From contig JAYKKM010000307.1 in assembly GCA_035772405.1 (NCBI GenBank), forward strand, positions 1,118,501 to 1,182,500: a stretch of DNA of 64,000 nt, written 5' to 3'. The notes below the pieces were generated by a model that saw only the letters and a list, made by a program, of their open reading frames with translations, searched no databases and had not been told where the DNA came from. The position numbers were made by a program, and so were the translations under genes. The number at the start of each line of letters is the position of its first letter. Position 1 is the stretch's first letter. Below are positions 43,967 to 54,913 of the stretch, in pieces. The stretch comes from Chrysogorgia sp. JL179-B06. Lineage: Eukaryota; Cnidaria; Anthozoa; Scleralcyonacea; Chrysogorgiidae.

Positions 43967-44106
43967 CACGATGAAACTACTAGGATCTTTGTTTGTTTTT
44001 GTCCCTTATTATTTTTTACTTATATAGCAAATAAGATAACAACAAATAAAACAAGGTATTCTTTATTTATAAATGGGTGAAAATTTGTTTTACAAAATTA
44101 TTATTT

Positions 44107-44793
44107 TTAACACAAATCATATACAATGGTTTTTTCATTAGGAAATATATTTGTTCTTAATCTACAATTATCATATCCTTTATTACAATTATCGAATAAT
44201 AAATATCCATATGGATGTTTATTAATATCAGCTAATATTTTATCGAATTGGTTTCTATTTATTTTCTTATTATCACATATTGTATACATATTTCTACAAT
44301 CACTTAAATTTTTAAACATGATATAATAATGACTGTTGATACGTAAATTTCGCAACTTTCCATTACTGTAAGATAAGTTTTGACATGCAAAAATTACGCT
44401 TACATTACGATGATGAACACCTTGAGTTGCAATATTATCAATTTTATCAAGATTTTCTTTTGACGATGTACCGACTAACATAAGATCGTCTAAAATAATT
44501 AATGTATTATCAGTTGTATTCGTTTGTATATCAACAATATCGGGTATACCCTTCTTACAGTCAACAAATTCGAAATTAATTTTTTTCTCTTCCAAAACCG
44601 CACGCATTTTATCGTACAAGGGTTGATATATGGAAAAAAGATAAACTACTTTCGTAATTTTAGGGGTTATCATTGTCTCAATATAATTTAGTAATTGTAA
44701 AATCTAAAATGTTTTTCCACATTGACTAGGACCGCACAATGTTAACATAAACGGATGATGAAATGGTAGTGAAACAGCATTCATTTTACACAT
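44107..44793 (-). pseudogene. ATP: FtsK/A32-type packaging ATPase with one in-frame stop
   Basis: From ATG at 44793 the N-terminus gives FMLTLCGPSQCGKTF. GPSQCGKT is the Walker A loop. A TAG follows at 44704-44706. The frame then continues unshifted from ITPKITKVVYLFS through TLIILDDLMLVGTS (Walker B) and VSVIFACQNLSY (sensor-like) to 44107. About 228 codons in all, a normal size for the genome-packaging ATPase of Mavericks. The stop makes this copy defective unless misread. Confidence 0.75.
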
Positions 44794-44865
44794 CTAAAAT
44801 TAAAAGGAAATATATAGATATTTATAAGAATTTAAAAGTTTCACAGTATATATTTTTAGAACATG

Positions 44866-45105
44866 GTATGATTTTTGGACTTTAATTTTATATTTTTAGA
44901 CATATAGCGATCATACCTATAGATACCCTATAAGGTCATGATATGAGTTTGGACTTTGATTTTTGCGTGATGTATATTTTTAAACATATAACGACCTTGA
45001 CTATATATAACCATATAAGGTCATGATATGAATTTGGACTTTTGCTTTAACATACCCGAAATTCTTTCATCCAAGGTCATCCCACCTCGGATGACCTTGA
45101 GTGTT
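44866..45105. promoter_or_regulatory. Tandem 75-84 bp repeat with AAGGTCA half-sites upstream of the acidic gene
   Basis: TTTGGACTTT starts near 44875, 44950 and 45034. Each unit ends ATAAGGTCATGATATGA. AAGGTCA occurs at 44932, 45017 and 45072, and an exact TGACCTTGA at 45092. These are nuclear-receptor type half-sites (TCAAGGTCA in reverse). TATATAAAC follows at 45138. It lies between the divergent ATPase and acidic-protein genes, so it probably serves as a control region. Confidence 0.5.
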
Positions 45106-45247
45106 GTGACTATAGTAACGCATAAACAGTACGCGATTATATAAACGCTAGCCCGATACAGTACAAACTAAACGATCTACCGACAGTCAACGAGAAAGAA
45201 GTCTTAAGAAGAATAAGAAGAAATGGAAAGAAGATGGTGGAGAAATC

Positions 45248-45688
45248 GTGTGGGACTTTGATGATTTCGATCTCACACGGTTCTTCCACCCTATAAATGA
45301 AGGTGTAGAAGAAATGGCTGTGGTGAATGAAGATGATGATGATGAAGAAATGGGTGTGGTGAATCAAGATGATGATACCGAAGACAGTGATGATGACGAA
45401 GACTGTGATGACGAAGATGGCATTGAAGATGATGATGATGATGATGGTAAAGAAGATAATGAAAAGGAAAGGGAAAATTGGGGTGATGAAGAAGAGTTAT
45501 GGGCGGGGGTATTTAACCCCTCCCAAAACAACAATAAGACAATTGGGGGGTTAATAGATGAATATGGATTTGAAAGTGACATTGAACAAGAAGACGATAA
45601 CAAGGTGTGGAGCTATATAGATACAGGGGGGGAGGAATTTTTATTTTTTGAAAAAACACAGCAGATGATTAAAAAACAAAATTGTTAA
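45248..45688 (+). CDS. Very acidic Asp/Glu-rich viral protein
   Basis: The frame is open from about 45155 without ATG. The first in-frame ATG is 45314; an out-of-frame ATG at 45223 ends after 12 codons. Residues include WDFDDFDLTRFFHP, long D/E runs and SYIDTGGEEFLFFEKTQQM. The DE-rich core may be partly simple-sequence (GATGAT) expansion. TATA at 45138. Function unknown; DNA mimic or activator are guesses. Confidence 0.55.
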   Translation: MWDFDDFDLTRFFHPINEGVEEMAVVNEDDDDEEMGVVNQDDDTEDSDDDEDCDDEDGIEDDDDDDGKEDNEKERENWGDEEELWAGVFNPSQNNNKTIGGLIDEYGFESDIEQEDDNKVWSYIDTGGEEFLFFEKTQQMIKKQNC

Positions 45689-45722
45689 AAAAACTTGTCT
45701 GTGTCCATTTCTTCTTCTTCTT

Positions 45723-48700
45723 CTAAATATCCGTACGGAATTGAGTAAAATTATCTTTAACAATACGTTTATTAAAAGTAAATGAAAATTTTTTAATTTC
45801 ACTATTAATAAAAATATTATTTAATTTATCTTTACATATTTTATCTTCATATCTAATTGTAATGATTTGATCTTTATCTTCAATACATTTATTTAATGTT
45901 TTAAAATTTAAGATATCTTTCGCTTTATTTTTTAAAGTAAATCCTTTTACATGAACTACTTCTTCGTTTAAATTAGTAATATAAGAATAACATTTAGGTC
46001 CTGTTGAACAAAATCGAGTAATCCATTCATTTTCTTTTAATTCATTGGTTAATTCTCCTAAATAATTACCGATTTTAATCGAACATGTATTTTCATCACA
46101 CACATAGATAACCAAATCGGTATCAAAATATAAAACTTGCCCCCCTAATTTTTCAATTAAATCATATAACTGTAAACGTGCATAAGCTGTAACAAAACAT
46201 GCGATAACAATATTACCGGTTTTTAAAGCTACTGTAGATTCATCAACATTTTCATATGTACATCGTAAAAGAGTATCATTAATAAAATCTAAAGACGTTA
46301 ATTTTTTACACCTATTGTTAGCTAAAAATAATAATTCCTCATAATCATTTAAAAAAGCAACTTGCATGTTATTTTCATTTTGTGCAAATTTACCCCACAA
46401 TGAATTTAATAATGTTTTCGCTATACCGGGTGACCCAAAAAAAAGTACTCCGGTTTGATTCATAATAACTTCTAAACCACTGAAGCTATTAAACTGAAAT
46501 AACTTTCATTAGATAGATGGAAGACTAACTTAGATTTTGATATATGACAGTTGTATTTTACTTAAAAATTCACGGAGATATTAATGTTCAAAATAGGTAG
46601 CATATTTCTGGATGTGTCTAAAATATGCAAAAAACGCTGTATCAAATATTAATCAAGCACTATTAGCAGTAAATAAATGCCACTTGACAAATTGTTTATT
46701 ATGAAACGAAGTATTATTATTTGCAAAATACAAGCAAGATTTATTCGTTCGGAATCGCGTGTCCTCTAGCACGAATGCACTGCCTAGCCCGTGACACCAT
46801 TGCGTCGAAGGAGTCATGGATCATTCGTTGTTCTAGATTACGGCATGCTGCGAAGCTCTTCTAAATTCTGCGGTTGCTGATCATGTGGTACATTGCAAAT
46901 TTGTTCATGTTCAGAATAAACTCAGAATTATGAAACACAATCAAACCATAACTCCATAAGACATAACATGCAACTCCCCAGAGACATCCAACATTAAGTA
47001 TTAGATCCGGCGTTTTTTGCATATTTTAGACACATCCAGAAATATGCTACCTATTTTGAACATTAATATATCCGTGAATTTGTAAGTAAAATACAACTGT
47101 AATATATCAAAATCTAAGCTAGTCTTCCATCTATCTGATAGATATTTCAGTTTAATAGCTTCAGTGGTTTAGAAGTTATTATGAATCAAACCGGAGTACT
47201 TTTTTTTGGGTCACCCGGTAGTTCTTAAACCGGGATTTTTTTCTATTTTATCTTTATCCAAACTAATCTGTTCATGATTCAAATAATCTTCACAATATTG
47301 GTTAATTTTATTTTTATTTTTACTTCCGTCACTATTAAAACATTCAGCAGGTAAACCTGATGCCTCTTGTTTTTGTTTTTAAAAATCGTTTACATAATCA
47401 ACAAAGATTTTTTGTTGCCGATCATAATGATATATTTCATACATTTGAATTATTTTATATCCCTTATCAATAGCTTTATTAATTTCAACACTGGACCATG
47501 TACCCCGTAAACAGCGCTCGTTTTCATTATGTATACATTTATCACATTTATCGATAGCACATTGATTACATAAAGGAAATAATAATTTCCCAGCTACTCT
47601 GACGGGTAAAACACCAAATAAAAGATTTTGCGGGGATAATATACTACATTTAATCAAACCGAAAATATCTTTTATATTTATATTCTCACACTCTTCATTA
47701 ACGAAAATTTTAGGGTGTGCGACTGGGAAAACAAATTCTTTTTGAACAAAAGGATATAGAGATGTAAAGTCTACATATTTAATTTGTTCATTTTGTTTTA
47801 TCTCTCTAAATAAACATATAGAAGAAGTTCGACCACCATATAATCCGTCACGGGGGTTTAATATTGTATATCCAAAAAATTTTTGTTTCAATTCAATAAT
47901 ATCACTATCAACTATATTTTTTTTCATTTAAAAATTCACATTCCCATTTTTCAACAACTTTATATCCACCATTTAACAACTCATTTGTAAAACGTTGAGT
48001 TTAGCGTATAATGTTCAAAATTTTTCATTCACTAAAGTATTCATTTCATATTTTTCAAAACAACGAGGACATCCGTGAAAAAAACACCCATGAAATTGAT
48101 AAACTGTATTATCATAAAAACCGTCAACAAACCGTCCTAATATTTTTTTCTCCTTGAGAGGAACCTTTATATTCTAAGCGTCCTGATAAATATTTATTAA
48201 TTTCATACAACCAACAAAGGCTATTAAACTTTGATTTACATTGCAGCGATAACCTCCTGCAGGAATTATCCCAATACATTTTTTTTTTTAAAAAGTTTTG
48301 CCGAAATATTTTTGATGCTAAACTTGCGATAGTAATACAATTTTTTTCATAAAAAGCTGCTACACAAGCAATCGAATCTATCATGGATGAAAATTTTACA
48401 CTCCCTTTTCTTAAAATATTCACATCCTCACAACAATAATATATTTCATCTCGAAAAATATATATACTTTTTTTTTTTCATTATACCATTTTTCAAATTT
48501 ATCTTTATTACTCTTATCTATATCAAAATATTCCCTATCAATCATATCCCCTGTATACTTTAAATCAGTAAATCTATAGGGATGAAACCCTTTTTCATCT
48601 TCGAGAAGACCCATACATTTAGGAATAGCAGATAAGGGCATAGTTAAAAAAAACAACTATCTAAAAATCGAATATTCTTCTCGCATATTTCTAAACTCAT

Positions 48701-50557
48701 TATTTTAGTACCATTCATAATAGTTTTTGGAATAATTTTTAATTTTTCTAATAAATATTTAAAAATAAAAATTGTATCAAATCTCGCGCCATTATGTGCA
48801 ATCCAAACAGAATCTTCTTGTTCCAATATAAAACTACATAAATCTTCAACAACAGAGCTATTATTATTATCAAAAAGAAATTGTCTATATCCGCAACAAC
48901 TAACAGCTTCAATATTTTCATCAATAAAACACGATTGTGTTATTAACGGAATTTGTTGTTTTTTAAAAGGGATATCTTGACACTGCATGCATACTTTTTG
49001 TACTATACAATAAAAAGGAACTAACATTTTATTGTCATCTACTTTTGTTTCAAAATCGAAAAAAAATAATGTCGGTGGTTGTTTTTTATTTTTGGGAATA
49101 GATATTGTTTTCATAAAACAATAATGCGGTTGTTTCTGATAACTATTACAATGATAACAAAATATTTTAGAACAATCATGTTTTACACTTTTATCACGTT
49201 GAATAAAAGAAAATCTAGAACATATTTTATAACATGGTTCACAAAAAAACATATATTGACAAGGAGTTAAACGTGAATAAGTTTTTTGAGAAGGTTTAAA
49301 AATTTTATGGGTTAAATGATTGAAATAACATGTTTGATTATAAAACAATATATTACAATTAGAACATTGTATCTTTATATCTTTAGGGCATAAATTATTT
49401 TTATAACATTTTTGACAGGTTAAATTAGTTCGACACATGTGTGAATCAATAAATTCACCATGTGAAAAATAACTCATACATTTAATACAAAATTTATTGG
49501 GTTGTATTTTAGAAAATTCCTTCATATTTAAAACAACATCATAATGTTTATTATTTAACCATAAACATACTATATTATTAGTTAATTTAATAAGATTTCC
49601 TTCAGAATCTGTACGTGAATCATAAATGATATTGTCTAAATCGAGATCTGAATACACTACCAAGTCAACACCTTGAGCATTAAGAAATTTTTCGTACACA
49701 ATCGAAAATTGTTTAACTTTAACTTCTTCACCCTCGGGTATACCCGATTTTTTATACACATCACGTATTTCATCAATACTAAATAATTCGTCAATACTTT
49801 TACTAGGGTGTTTAGTCATCGTCTCATACCTATGATCTTTATACAAAAACGATAGACCTACTAAAATAGATAACGCAAAACAACAATTTTTAATTGTTTG
49901 CGTTAACTTAGTACTGATAATATAAAAAACTCCAGTGCGAAATTTACGATCATATTTTGTTATAGATTTATTTACTTTACCTCCACCACTATCATTTTCA
50001 TTTGCTTTATTTAATCTATTGTAAATTTTTTTTGTCCTAAGTAAAGGATTTTTTTTCTTGTCACTTGATAAATTCTTAGCTGATAATCCCGATGGAAAAG
50101 TTTGAATAACCACCGTACATTTCCACCCATTCGCTATCATTTCTTGATTACTTTGCATATGTTTTTCAAAAATATTTAAAAAATATTTTACATTAACATC
50201 ACTTAATTTCATTACAGCTGTAGAAAAAAAACCCTTAGGAGCATCACTAAAAATAAATCGTACATAGTCATCATTATTTTTAACACTTGTCCGTGCATAA
50301 TTAATCAAATAAGTAAAAAGTAACATCAACGATTGTATAAAAGCTATAAAATTAACACCCGCTTTACGGGCAATAGATATTGAAAAAGTTTGTTCAATCA
50401 CTTTAAACTTTCCATTTTCTTTTTCATTTATTTTCTCGACACTAATAATGTTATCGTCATTTGTTTGAGGATTTTTTTTTTTTCACTTTCAAACAAACTT
50501 ACTAAACGTTCTATCTCTTTTTTATTATATTTAAAATTCTTCTGTTGATTGTCCATG
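45723..50557 (-). pseudogene. POLB: Protein-primed family B DNA polymerase, split and frameshifted
   Basis: Reading leftward: start near 50557; a Cys-rich zinc region at 49100-49490 (CIKCMSYF, CQKCYKNNLCP, CSNC); exonuclease motif I FFDFETKVDD near 49050; motif II NGARFDTIFIF near 48790; polymerase motif A KYVDFTSLYPF near 47765; motif B LLNSLWGKFAQ near 46405; motif C LYFDTDLVIY near 46120. In motif C the usual Ser after DTD is Leu. Frame changes occur near 50470, 48650, 48475, 48290, 47930 and 47380, nearly all at A/T runs, and a 793-bp MITE sits just before motif B. Size and layout are those of Maverick polymerases. This copy is inactive. Confidence 0.85.
46426..47218. mobile_element. TA-flanked Tc1/mariner-like MITE inside the polymerase gene, 793 bp
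   Basis: Ends CCGGGTGACCC with a few further bases are perfect inverted repeats. The arms extend about 205 bp (GGTTTGATTCATAATAACTT, TAGCATATTTCTGG). TA stands at 46424-46425 and 47219-47220. The central 370 bp are less AT-rich than the virus and may be a remnant of a longer transposon. Polymerase coding resumes on both sides, so the insertion came after viral integration. Confidence 0.85.
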
Positions 50558-50949
50558 TTTTTTTTCCTTTTTTTCTTCTAAAACAAGAAATACATGAGGT
50601 TTTTTTATTTATTTTTTCGGTTGAATTTCCATATAAAATCCTGAAATGACGTCACATAGACTATCGGTAGTAAAAGTCGAAATTAAAATCAGCTGTTATT
50701 TCTAAAATAAAACATTATCGTAAGAGTTAGGGTTAGTATATATTAGGTGGAGGATTAGGGTAAGGTTTGGGTTAGCCACTATGTTTTAAATTTGGGGATA
50801 TTTATATGGAAATCGAGCCATTTTTTCCTCTCCATCAACAAGATCACCTATATTAATATGATCTGCCTCTTTTACACTAATACAGTTAAAGGTCACCAAC
50901 GGTTTATCTCCAACACCCATCCAATTACCCATATTTTTATCTAAAAAAA
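50558..50949. promoter_or_regulatory. Intergenic control region between polymerase and a rightward gene
   Basis: Minus strand has a TTTATATGG box near 50632, 75 bp before the polymerase ATG. Plus strand contains GTTAGGGTTAG and GGATTAGGG words at 50726-50770 and an AAAGGTCACC at 50888. No gene seen. Confidence 0.4.
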
Positions 50950-51192
50950 ATGAGTGAAACTATACAAATAGAAATTTATTTAAAAAATAAAAATAACGAA
51001 CCTTATATAGCCTATGAAGTTTTAGATAATGATGCTTGTGTTTTATTTTCACCAGAAATATTTCGTGAATGTCTATTAAATTTTACAGAGGATAATGAGG
51101 AAATCATTTATATTAATTATTTAGTAATACAAGAAAGATTAGAAGATTTAAAAAATATATATATATCAATTATCATCATCTATTATATATAA
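50950..51192 (+). CDS. Viral hypothetical protein
   Basis: 80 residues, MSETIQIEIYLKNKNNEPY. Acidic with a tyrosine/isoleucine-rich end. The first strands recall the YIYTY family but no signature is present. Not recognised. Confidence 0.45.
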   Translation: MSETIQIEIYLKNKNNEPYIAYEVLDNDACVLFSPEIFRECLLNFTEDNEEIIYINYLVIQERLEDLKNIYISIIIIYYI

Positions 51193-51261
51193 AATTGAAT
51201 GTATTATAAAATTTATTAAACAAAATAATGACCTATCTTGGAATTAAAACAATATTTAATT

Positions 51262-51823
51262 ATGGTTAGAACAAAATTACCCGCAAGAAAACGACGTAAT
51301 AACTCACGGGATGTTAATAAATCACAAAGTATACGGGACGTTCTTCAATGTAAAAGTAATACTATAAAAAGAATAAGATGTCGTAAACGCACTGCCCATA
51401 CCCCAAAATGTTGGATCCATTTAGCAAAAGAAGATAACTTACGTGTAAAAAAATCAAATATTCCAAATGCTGGAAAGGGATTGTTCGCGTGGAAAAATCA
51501 ATTTAATCCAAAAAAAAACAATCCAATACACAGGTCGAAAAACAAATCAAACAGGATTAAATCGTAAATACGGTATAGATGTGAATGCCAATTATAGTAT
51601 ATGCAAGAATGCTAACAATTGTTTGGATGCTGATTTAAGTACTTATTCTGCAGCTCGTTTTGCAAATAATGGAAAAAGAGGGTCAAAATATAAAAATAAT
51701 TGTTATTTTACTTATATAAAAAATAAAAATAAAAACTTTTTAGAAAGTTCAAAACGTATAAAACCCCATGAAGAAATTTTTGCTGATTATGGTTCGAACT
51801 ATTGGAAAAGAAAAAAACGATAA
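51262..51823 (+). pseudogene. SET-domain lysine methyltransferase, frameshifted at an A-run
   Basis: ATG at 51262, basic N-terminus, Cys-containing part, then KSNIPNAGKGLFAWK, the standard opening of SET domains. After nine A's near 51515 the frame changes. The second frame (to 51823) gives IQYTGRK, NANYSICKNANNCLDADLST, SAARFANNGKRGSKYKNNC and KPHEEIFADYGSNYWKR. These are the cofactor and substrate motifs (ARFxNHxxxxN-like and the closing EEIFxDYG). Methylation of histone or viral chromatin is the family role. The copy is broken unless the run is misread. Confidence 0.75.
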
Positions 51824-51829
51824 ATCATA

Positions 51830-52190
51830 ATGGGGTGTAAAAAATGTAGAAGATATGTAAAATTATTAGGCAAAGGATTTAAAGGAAAAAAAAAGCAGAG
51901 GTGGTGGTTTTAAGGGTAATAAAAAACAACGTGGTGGTATAAAAATAACTAACTCATTAGGTAAAAATATCATTAACGAGATTAATGAAGGTGTTGGAAT
52001 CTTAAAAACATTAAAAAATAAATCTCAAAAAGGAGGAATAGTACAGCCACGACCTCCCAGTACCACGTCGATATGGAGGATTTTTAGAGAAAATAAGAAT
52101 GTATTAGTTATTTTTCTTTATCTTGAAACAATTGAATTGCAAAACAACACTTTCCACTTTCTTCTTCTTTCAGATAAAAATATAGTTTAA
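51830..52190 (+). pseudogene. Basic core-like protein with QRGG/QKGG sites, frameshifted
   Basis: ATG on the tail of the SET gene. MGCKKCRRYVKLLGKGFKG is followed by nine A's and a frame change. The following frame carries KKQRGGIKITNSLGKN and SQKGGIVQPRPP, ending near 52190. It belongs to the same class as 34244-34519, 43705-43966 and 62401. Its 3' end overlaps a minus-strand ORF. Confidence 0.5.
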
Positions 52191-52342
52191 TCTTGTAAGT
52201 AATAGAATCAAATACATCTGTAATCTTCAAGTCCATCTTCATAAGAAGTAAAACTATCAAGAAAATCCCAAAGATATCTGCATGTAAAATACCCATCAGT
52301 ATAGCTTGCAGGATCGTAGAGGTCATTATTCAACGCGTCCAT
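52108..52342 (-). pseudogene. Small viral ORF in two frames
   Basis: ATG at 52342 (MDALNNDLYDPASYTDGYF) stops after 44 codons near 52208. The neighbouring frame continues VFDSITYKIKLYFYLKEEES to 52108, resembling the middle strand of the YIYTY family. Likely one short gene with a frameshift; weakly supported. Confidence 0.35.
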
Positions 52343-52371
52343 TCTTAAACACTAAATTAATGTTCAATGTT

Positions 52372-53022
52372 TCAATGTTTCAATCTTTCATAACGTGATA
52401 AAAAAAAGAATTGTTTCCCAACTCTATCTATTTTTTCCATAATTCGAGCACTAAACAAAATTATTTCATACAACGAACAATGTGCATTGTCTGAATCATG
52501 AAATTTACAACACTTTTCTTTAATATTATACATTTCAATTAATGTAGAATATTTTTCAATATTAAAATGTTCCAAATTGACACAAGAAATCTTAAGTTTT
52601 GCACATAAACTTGACTCTAGAGTTCCACTTTTATATCCAAAAACATACGCATGTAATCCATAAATCGATTTCAGACGATCAACCATTTCTTTTTGATCCA
52701 AATGGTCTTCTTGTTTTTTATTCAAATAATATAATCCATGTAAACGTTTCTGATAAATAATAGTTTTTCGTTCTGAATAATCCGAATCTTTAAAGGCAGG
52801 TGCTGATGAATCGTAACATTGAAACGAATCAAAATATCCATTTTCTAAACAAATAACTGAAACCTCCCGATAAATCCATCGACGATTTAAAATAAAAGCT
52901 TCACAGTCAATCAAATGTGTAATTTTTTTCAAATAATGTGTCGACGATCCTTTTAAAAAAGAATAATCTTTAATAGAATGATAGGGACAATCCAGACGTG
53001 TTAACTCTTCGGATAAACTCAT
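52372..53022 (-). CDS. DEDD-type 3'-5' exonuclease-like protein (putative)
   Basis: 216 residues, intact. LIDCEAFILNRRWIYREVSV has the D39-x-E41 of an exonuclease motif I at the end of a strand. YGLHAYVFGYKSGTLES and NLEHFNIEKYS lie mid-way. CCKFHDSDNAHCSLYEI near residue 180 offers Cys/His and an H-x4-E-like motif III. This ordering is seen in DEDD nucleases found with large transposons. TATAAATA and two ATTGGTT (CCAAT) boxes stand upstream at 53040-53145. Assignment is tentative. Confidence 0.45.
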   Translation of the reverse strand: MSLSEELTRLDCPYHSIKDYSFLKGSSTHYLKKITHLIDCEAFILNRRWIYREVSVICLENGYFDSFQCYDSSAPAFKDSDYSERKTIIYQKRLHGLYYLNKKQEDHLDQKEMVDRLKSIYGLHAYVFGYKSGTLESSLCAKLKISCVNLEHFNIEKYSTLIEMYNIKEKCCKFHDSDNAHCSLYEIILFSARIMEKIDRVGKQFFFLSRYERLKH

Positions 53023-53367
53023 AACTAAATTTGTGGTGTTTTTTATTCGGTTATTTATACTATTTTTCTACTAATAAACCTACAGTATTTTATTCAAAAT
53101 TTTTTGATTGGTTACTAATAAACATCAAAAAATGTGATTGGTTAGATTTTAGGGGTAGTGAAAGCTGATTTGTTAAATAATTGTACCCCCCCTATAAACA
53201 AATATAAAAACCCTACCCAACGTTCTACGCCCTAAAAGCAATCATACCCTCATAGCAATCATACCCTCATAGAGACGAAAGACGTGAGGGCCGTTTACAA
53301 CGGGGGGAATTTTTGTGTGTTTCTCCTACAAGAAAGACCGAAGCCCGAAGAGGAGAGAACGATAGTG
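53023..53367. promoter_or_regulatory. Divergent promoter region
   Basis: For the leftward gene: TATAAATA near 53052 and ATTGGTT at about 53110 and 53139. For the rightward gene: CCTATAAAC at 53191 and ATATAAAAA at 53202, followed by a duplicated GCAATCATACCCTCATA (53237-53272). Confidence 0.5.
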
Positions 53368-53484
53368 ATGACTAGAGCCAGAAAAAGAAAACTGGACGCT
53401 GAAGTGGATGCTTCGGGGGTGCTGATGCACGAATGTTTAGACGCAGTGGTCAAAGAAAAGAAGAAAGAGACATTAAAACAATAA
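53368..53484 (+). CDS. Small basic/charged viral protein
   Basis: 38 residues from the first ATG after the promoter: MTRARKRKLDAEVDASGVLM then DAVVKEKKKETLKQ. The N-terminus looks like a nuclear localisation signal. The frame is open upstream to a GTG at 53284. Function unknown. Confidence 0.4.
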   Translation: MTRARKRKLDAEVDASGVLMHECLDAVVKEKKKETLKQ

Positions 53485-53550
53485 TCCAACATAAACATTT
53501 CTCATTTTTAATAAATCTTTGTACAGAAAATCCACTAATCATTTTAAATA

Positions 53551-53994
53551 CTATTTTTTGTCTTTTTCATCCAATTGTTGTTTGCGTATTTTTCGACAAT
53601 GAAATGTTTTATTATCGGCTAATTTACGACATCTATCTTCATTCCAAAATTTCCCTGTTAAAGCGCGTCGACGACCATATTGAATGAACGTTGAAGGGTT
53701 ATAAGAGCGCTCCGCGTAGTGATATATATCGTCATTAAAAGATCGACAAACTTCTGCGGGTATTAAAAGCCATTTCCACACTTTATCTTCATAACATGGG
53801 TCTTTAAAAATAACCATCCCTTGAAGATACCCCCGACTATTTTCAGTAGGAATACTACATTCAAAAAACGACACTTCTTCCATGTTAAACACACACGATG
53901 GTGTACCGATTGTTCGCGCTGCTATAAGCATTTGATCAGCATGTTGATTAGAACCAAAAGTCCAAGTCTTTCGCGCAGGACAATACATCTTCAA
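53551..53994 (-). CDS. Rep-like (HUH-type) protein, copy 2
   Basis: 147 residues, paralog of 33098-33562. Shared: PARKTWTF, TIGTPSCVFNMEEVSFFECS, RGYLQGMVIFK, CRSFNDDIYHYAERSYNPS and QYGRRRALTGKFW. Motif II again lacks its His (GYLQG). The pair reads inward from both arms of the element. TATAAAAG at 54025 (minus) precedes the start. The catalytic state is probably lost; a DNA-binding role near the ends is an inference. Confidence 0.5.
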   Translation of the reverse strand: MKMYCPARKTWTFGSNQHADQMLIAARTIGTPSCVFNMEEVSFFECSIPTENSRGYLQGMVIFKDPCYEDKVWKWLLIPAEVCRSFNDDIYHYAERSYNPSTFIQYGRRRALTGKFWNEDRCRKLADNKTFHCRKIRKQQLDEKDKK

Positions 53995-54913
53995 ATACTG
54001 ATGTTTAACGTTTAGTACCCCTATCTTTTATAGCAAAATGTATATAACCAACACGAATTCACACAGACAAATAATTATTTTATGATATGATATTGACCCT
54101 AGCAACGGGTTTCATATTTCACATACTGCACGCAAACTGAAATTGTATAATCAAACCAAATAAATCAGTCATACATGTGAAGAGTTGAACTCTTGCTTTC
54201 TATAAGATCTACCCCGATTTTGAAATTGAACACACATGCTTTTTCTTTAAAGATCTCCCCTCGATTTTTAAAAATACATACACTCAACGGGTTATAGTAT
54301 CGCAGGTGTTAGTATGGGTAGACGTGTCAACACATAACATCTGTCTGTCGAAAATAATGAAAGATGAAATAGATTCATAGCAACTTTGATTTTTATATTA
54401 TTACAAAGTCGTTTTTACCTTGCGTCTATACAGTTAACAACATGAATTTGCAAAACAGCTAATAATTCTGTCGCGCGCTATTGACGTTAGCGTGAGTGGG
54501 GGGTCGAATTAGTGGGGGGTCAACATTCCTCAACATCGGTCTAACGAAAAATAGTGTTCAGATTTTATTTTTATAATATAAAACGAAAGGGAATCACAAC
54601 ATCTTTTAACTTTATATTATACATCGACGTTTTTAGTCTATTGCTAAAAATAAAATCAAAAATTTAACCTTGACCGACTGTGAATAACAAAATACTTCAC
54701 ATGCCATTAATGACCTTGAAACGAAAGACGACCTGACCTTGAACGAATTGGGATACCATTTCTAAAAATATAATATGTCGCTCTCTCAAAACCTTGAAAG
54801 ACCTTAAATTTTTAAACCAATGAAACACGCTTAAAATGAACCAATGAAATCACTTTACTATTTTATAAAATATATATAAGAAAACCCATTTTCCAAACAT
54901 TTTACAAAAACAA
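53995..54913. promoter_or_regulatory. 900-bp control region with nuclear-receptor-like half-sites
   Basis: Contains a direct repeat AGTGGGGGGTC (54496, 54511), imperfect repeats of AAGATCT-CCCCGATTTT-AAA (54204, 54250), and exact TGACCTTGA at 54711 and 54734, with related AACCTTGA words around 54666 and 54790. TATATATAAG at 54871 lies 43 bp before the next ATG. No gene in it. Confidence 0.5.

Noticed and set aside
45360..45600. Antisense Ser-rich ORF opposite the acidic gene
   Set aside because: It is the mirror of a GATGAT repeat; its serine runs follow from the acidic codons and no promoter or start context supports it.
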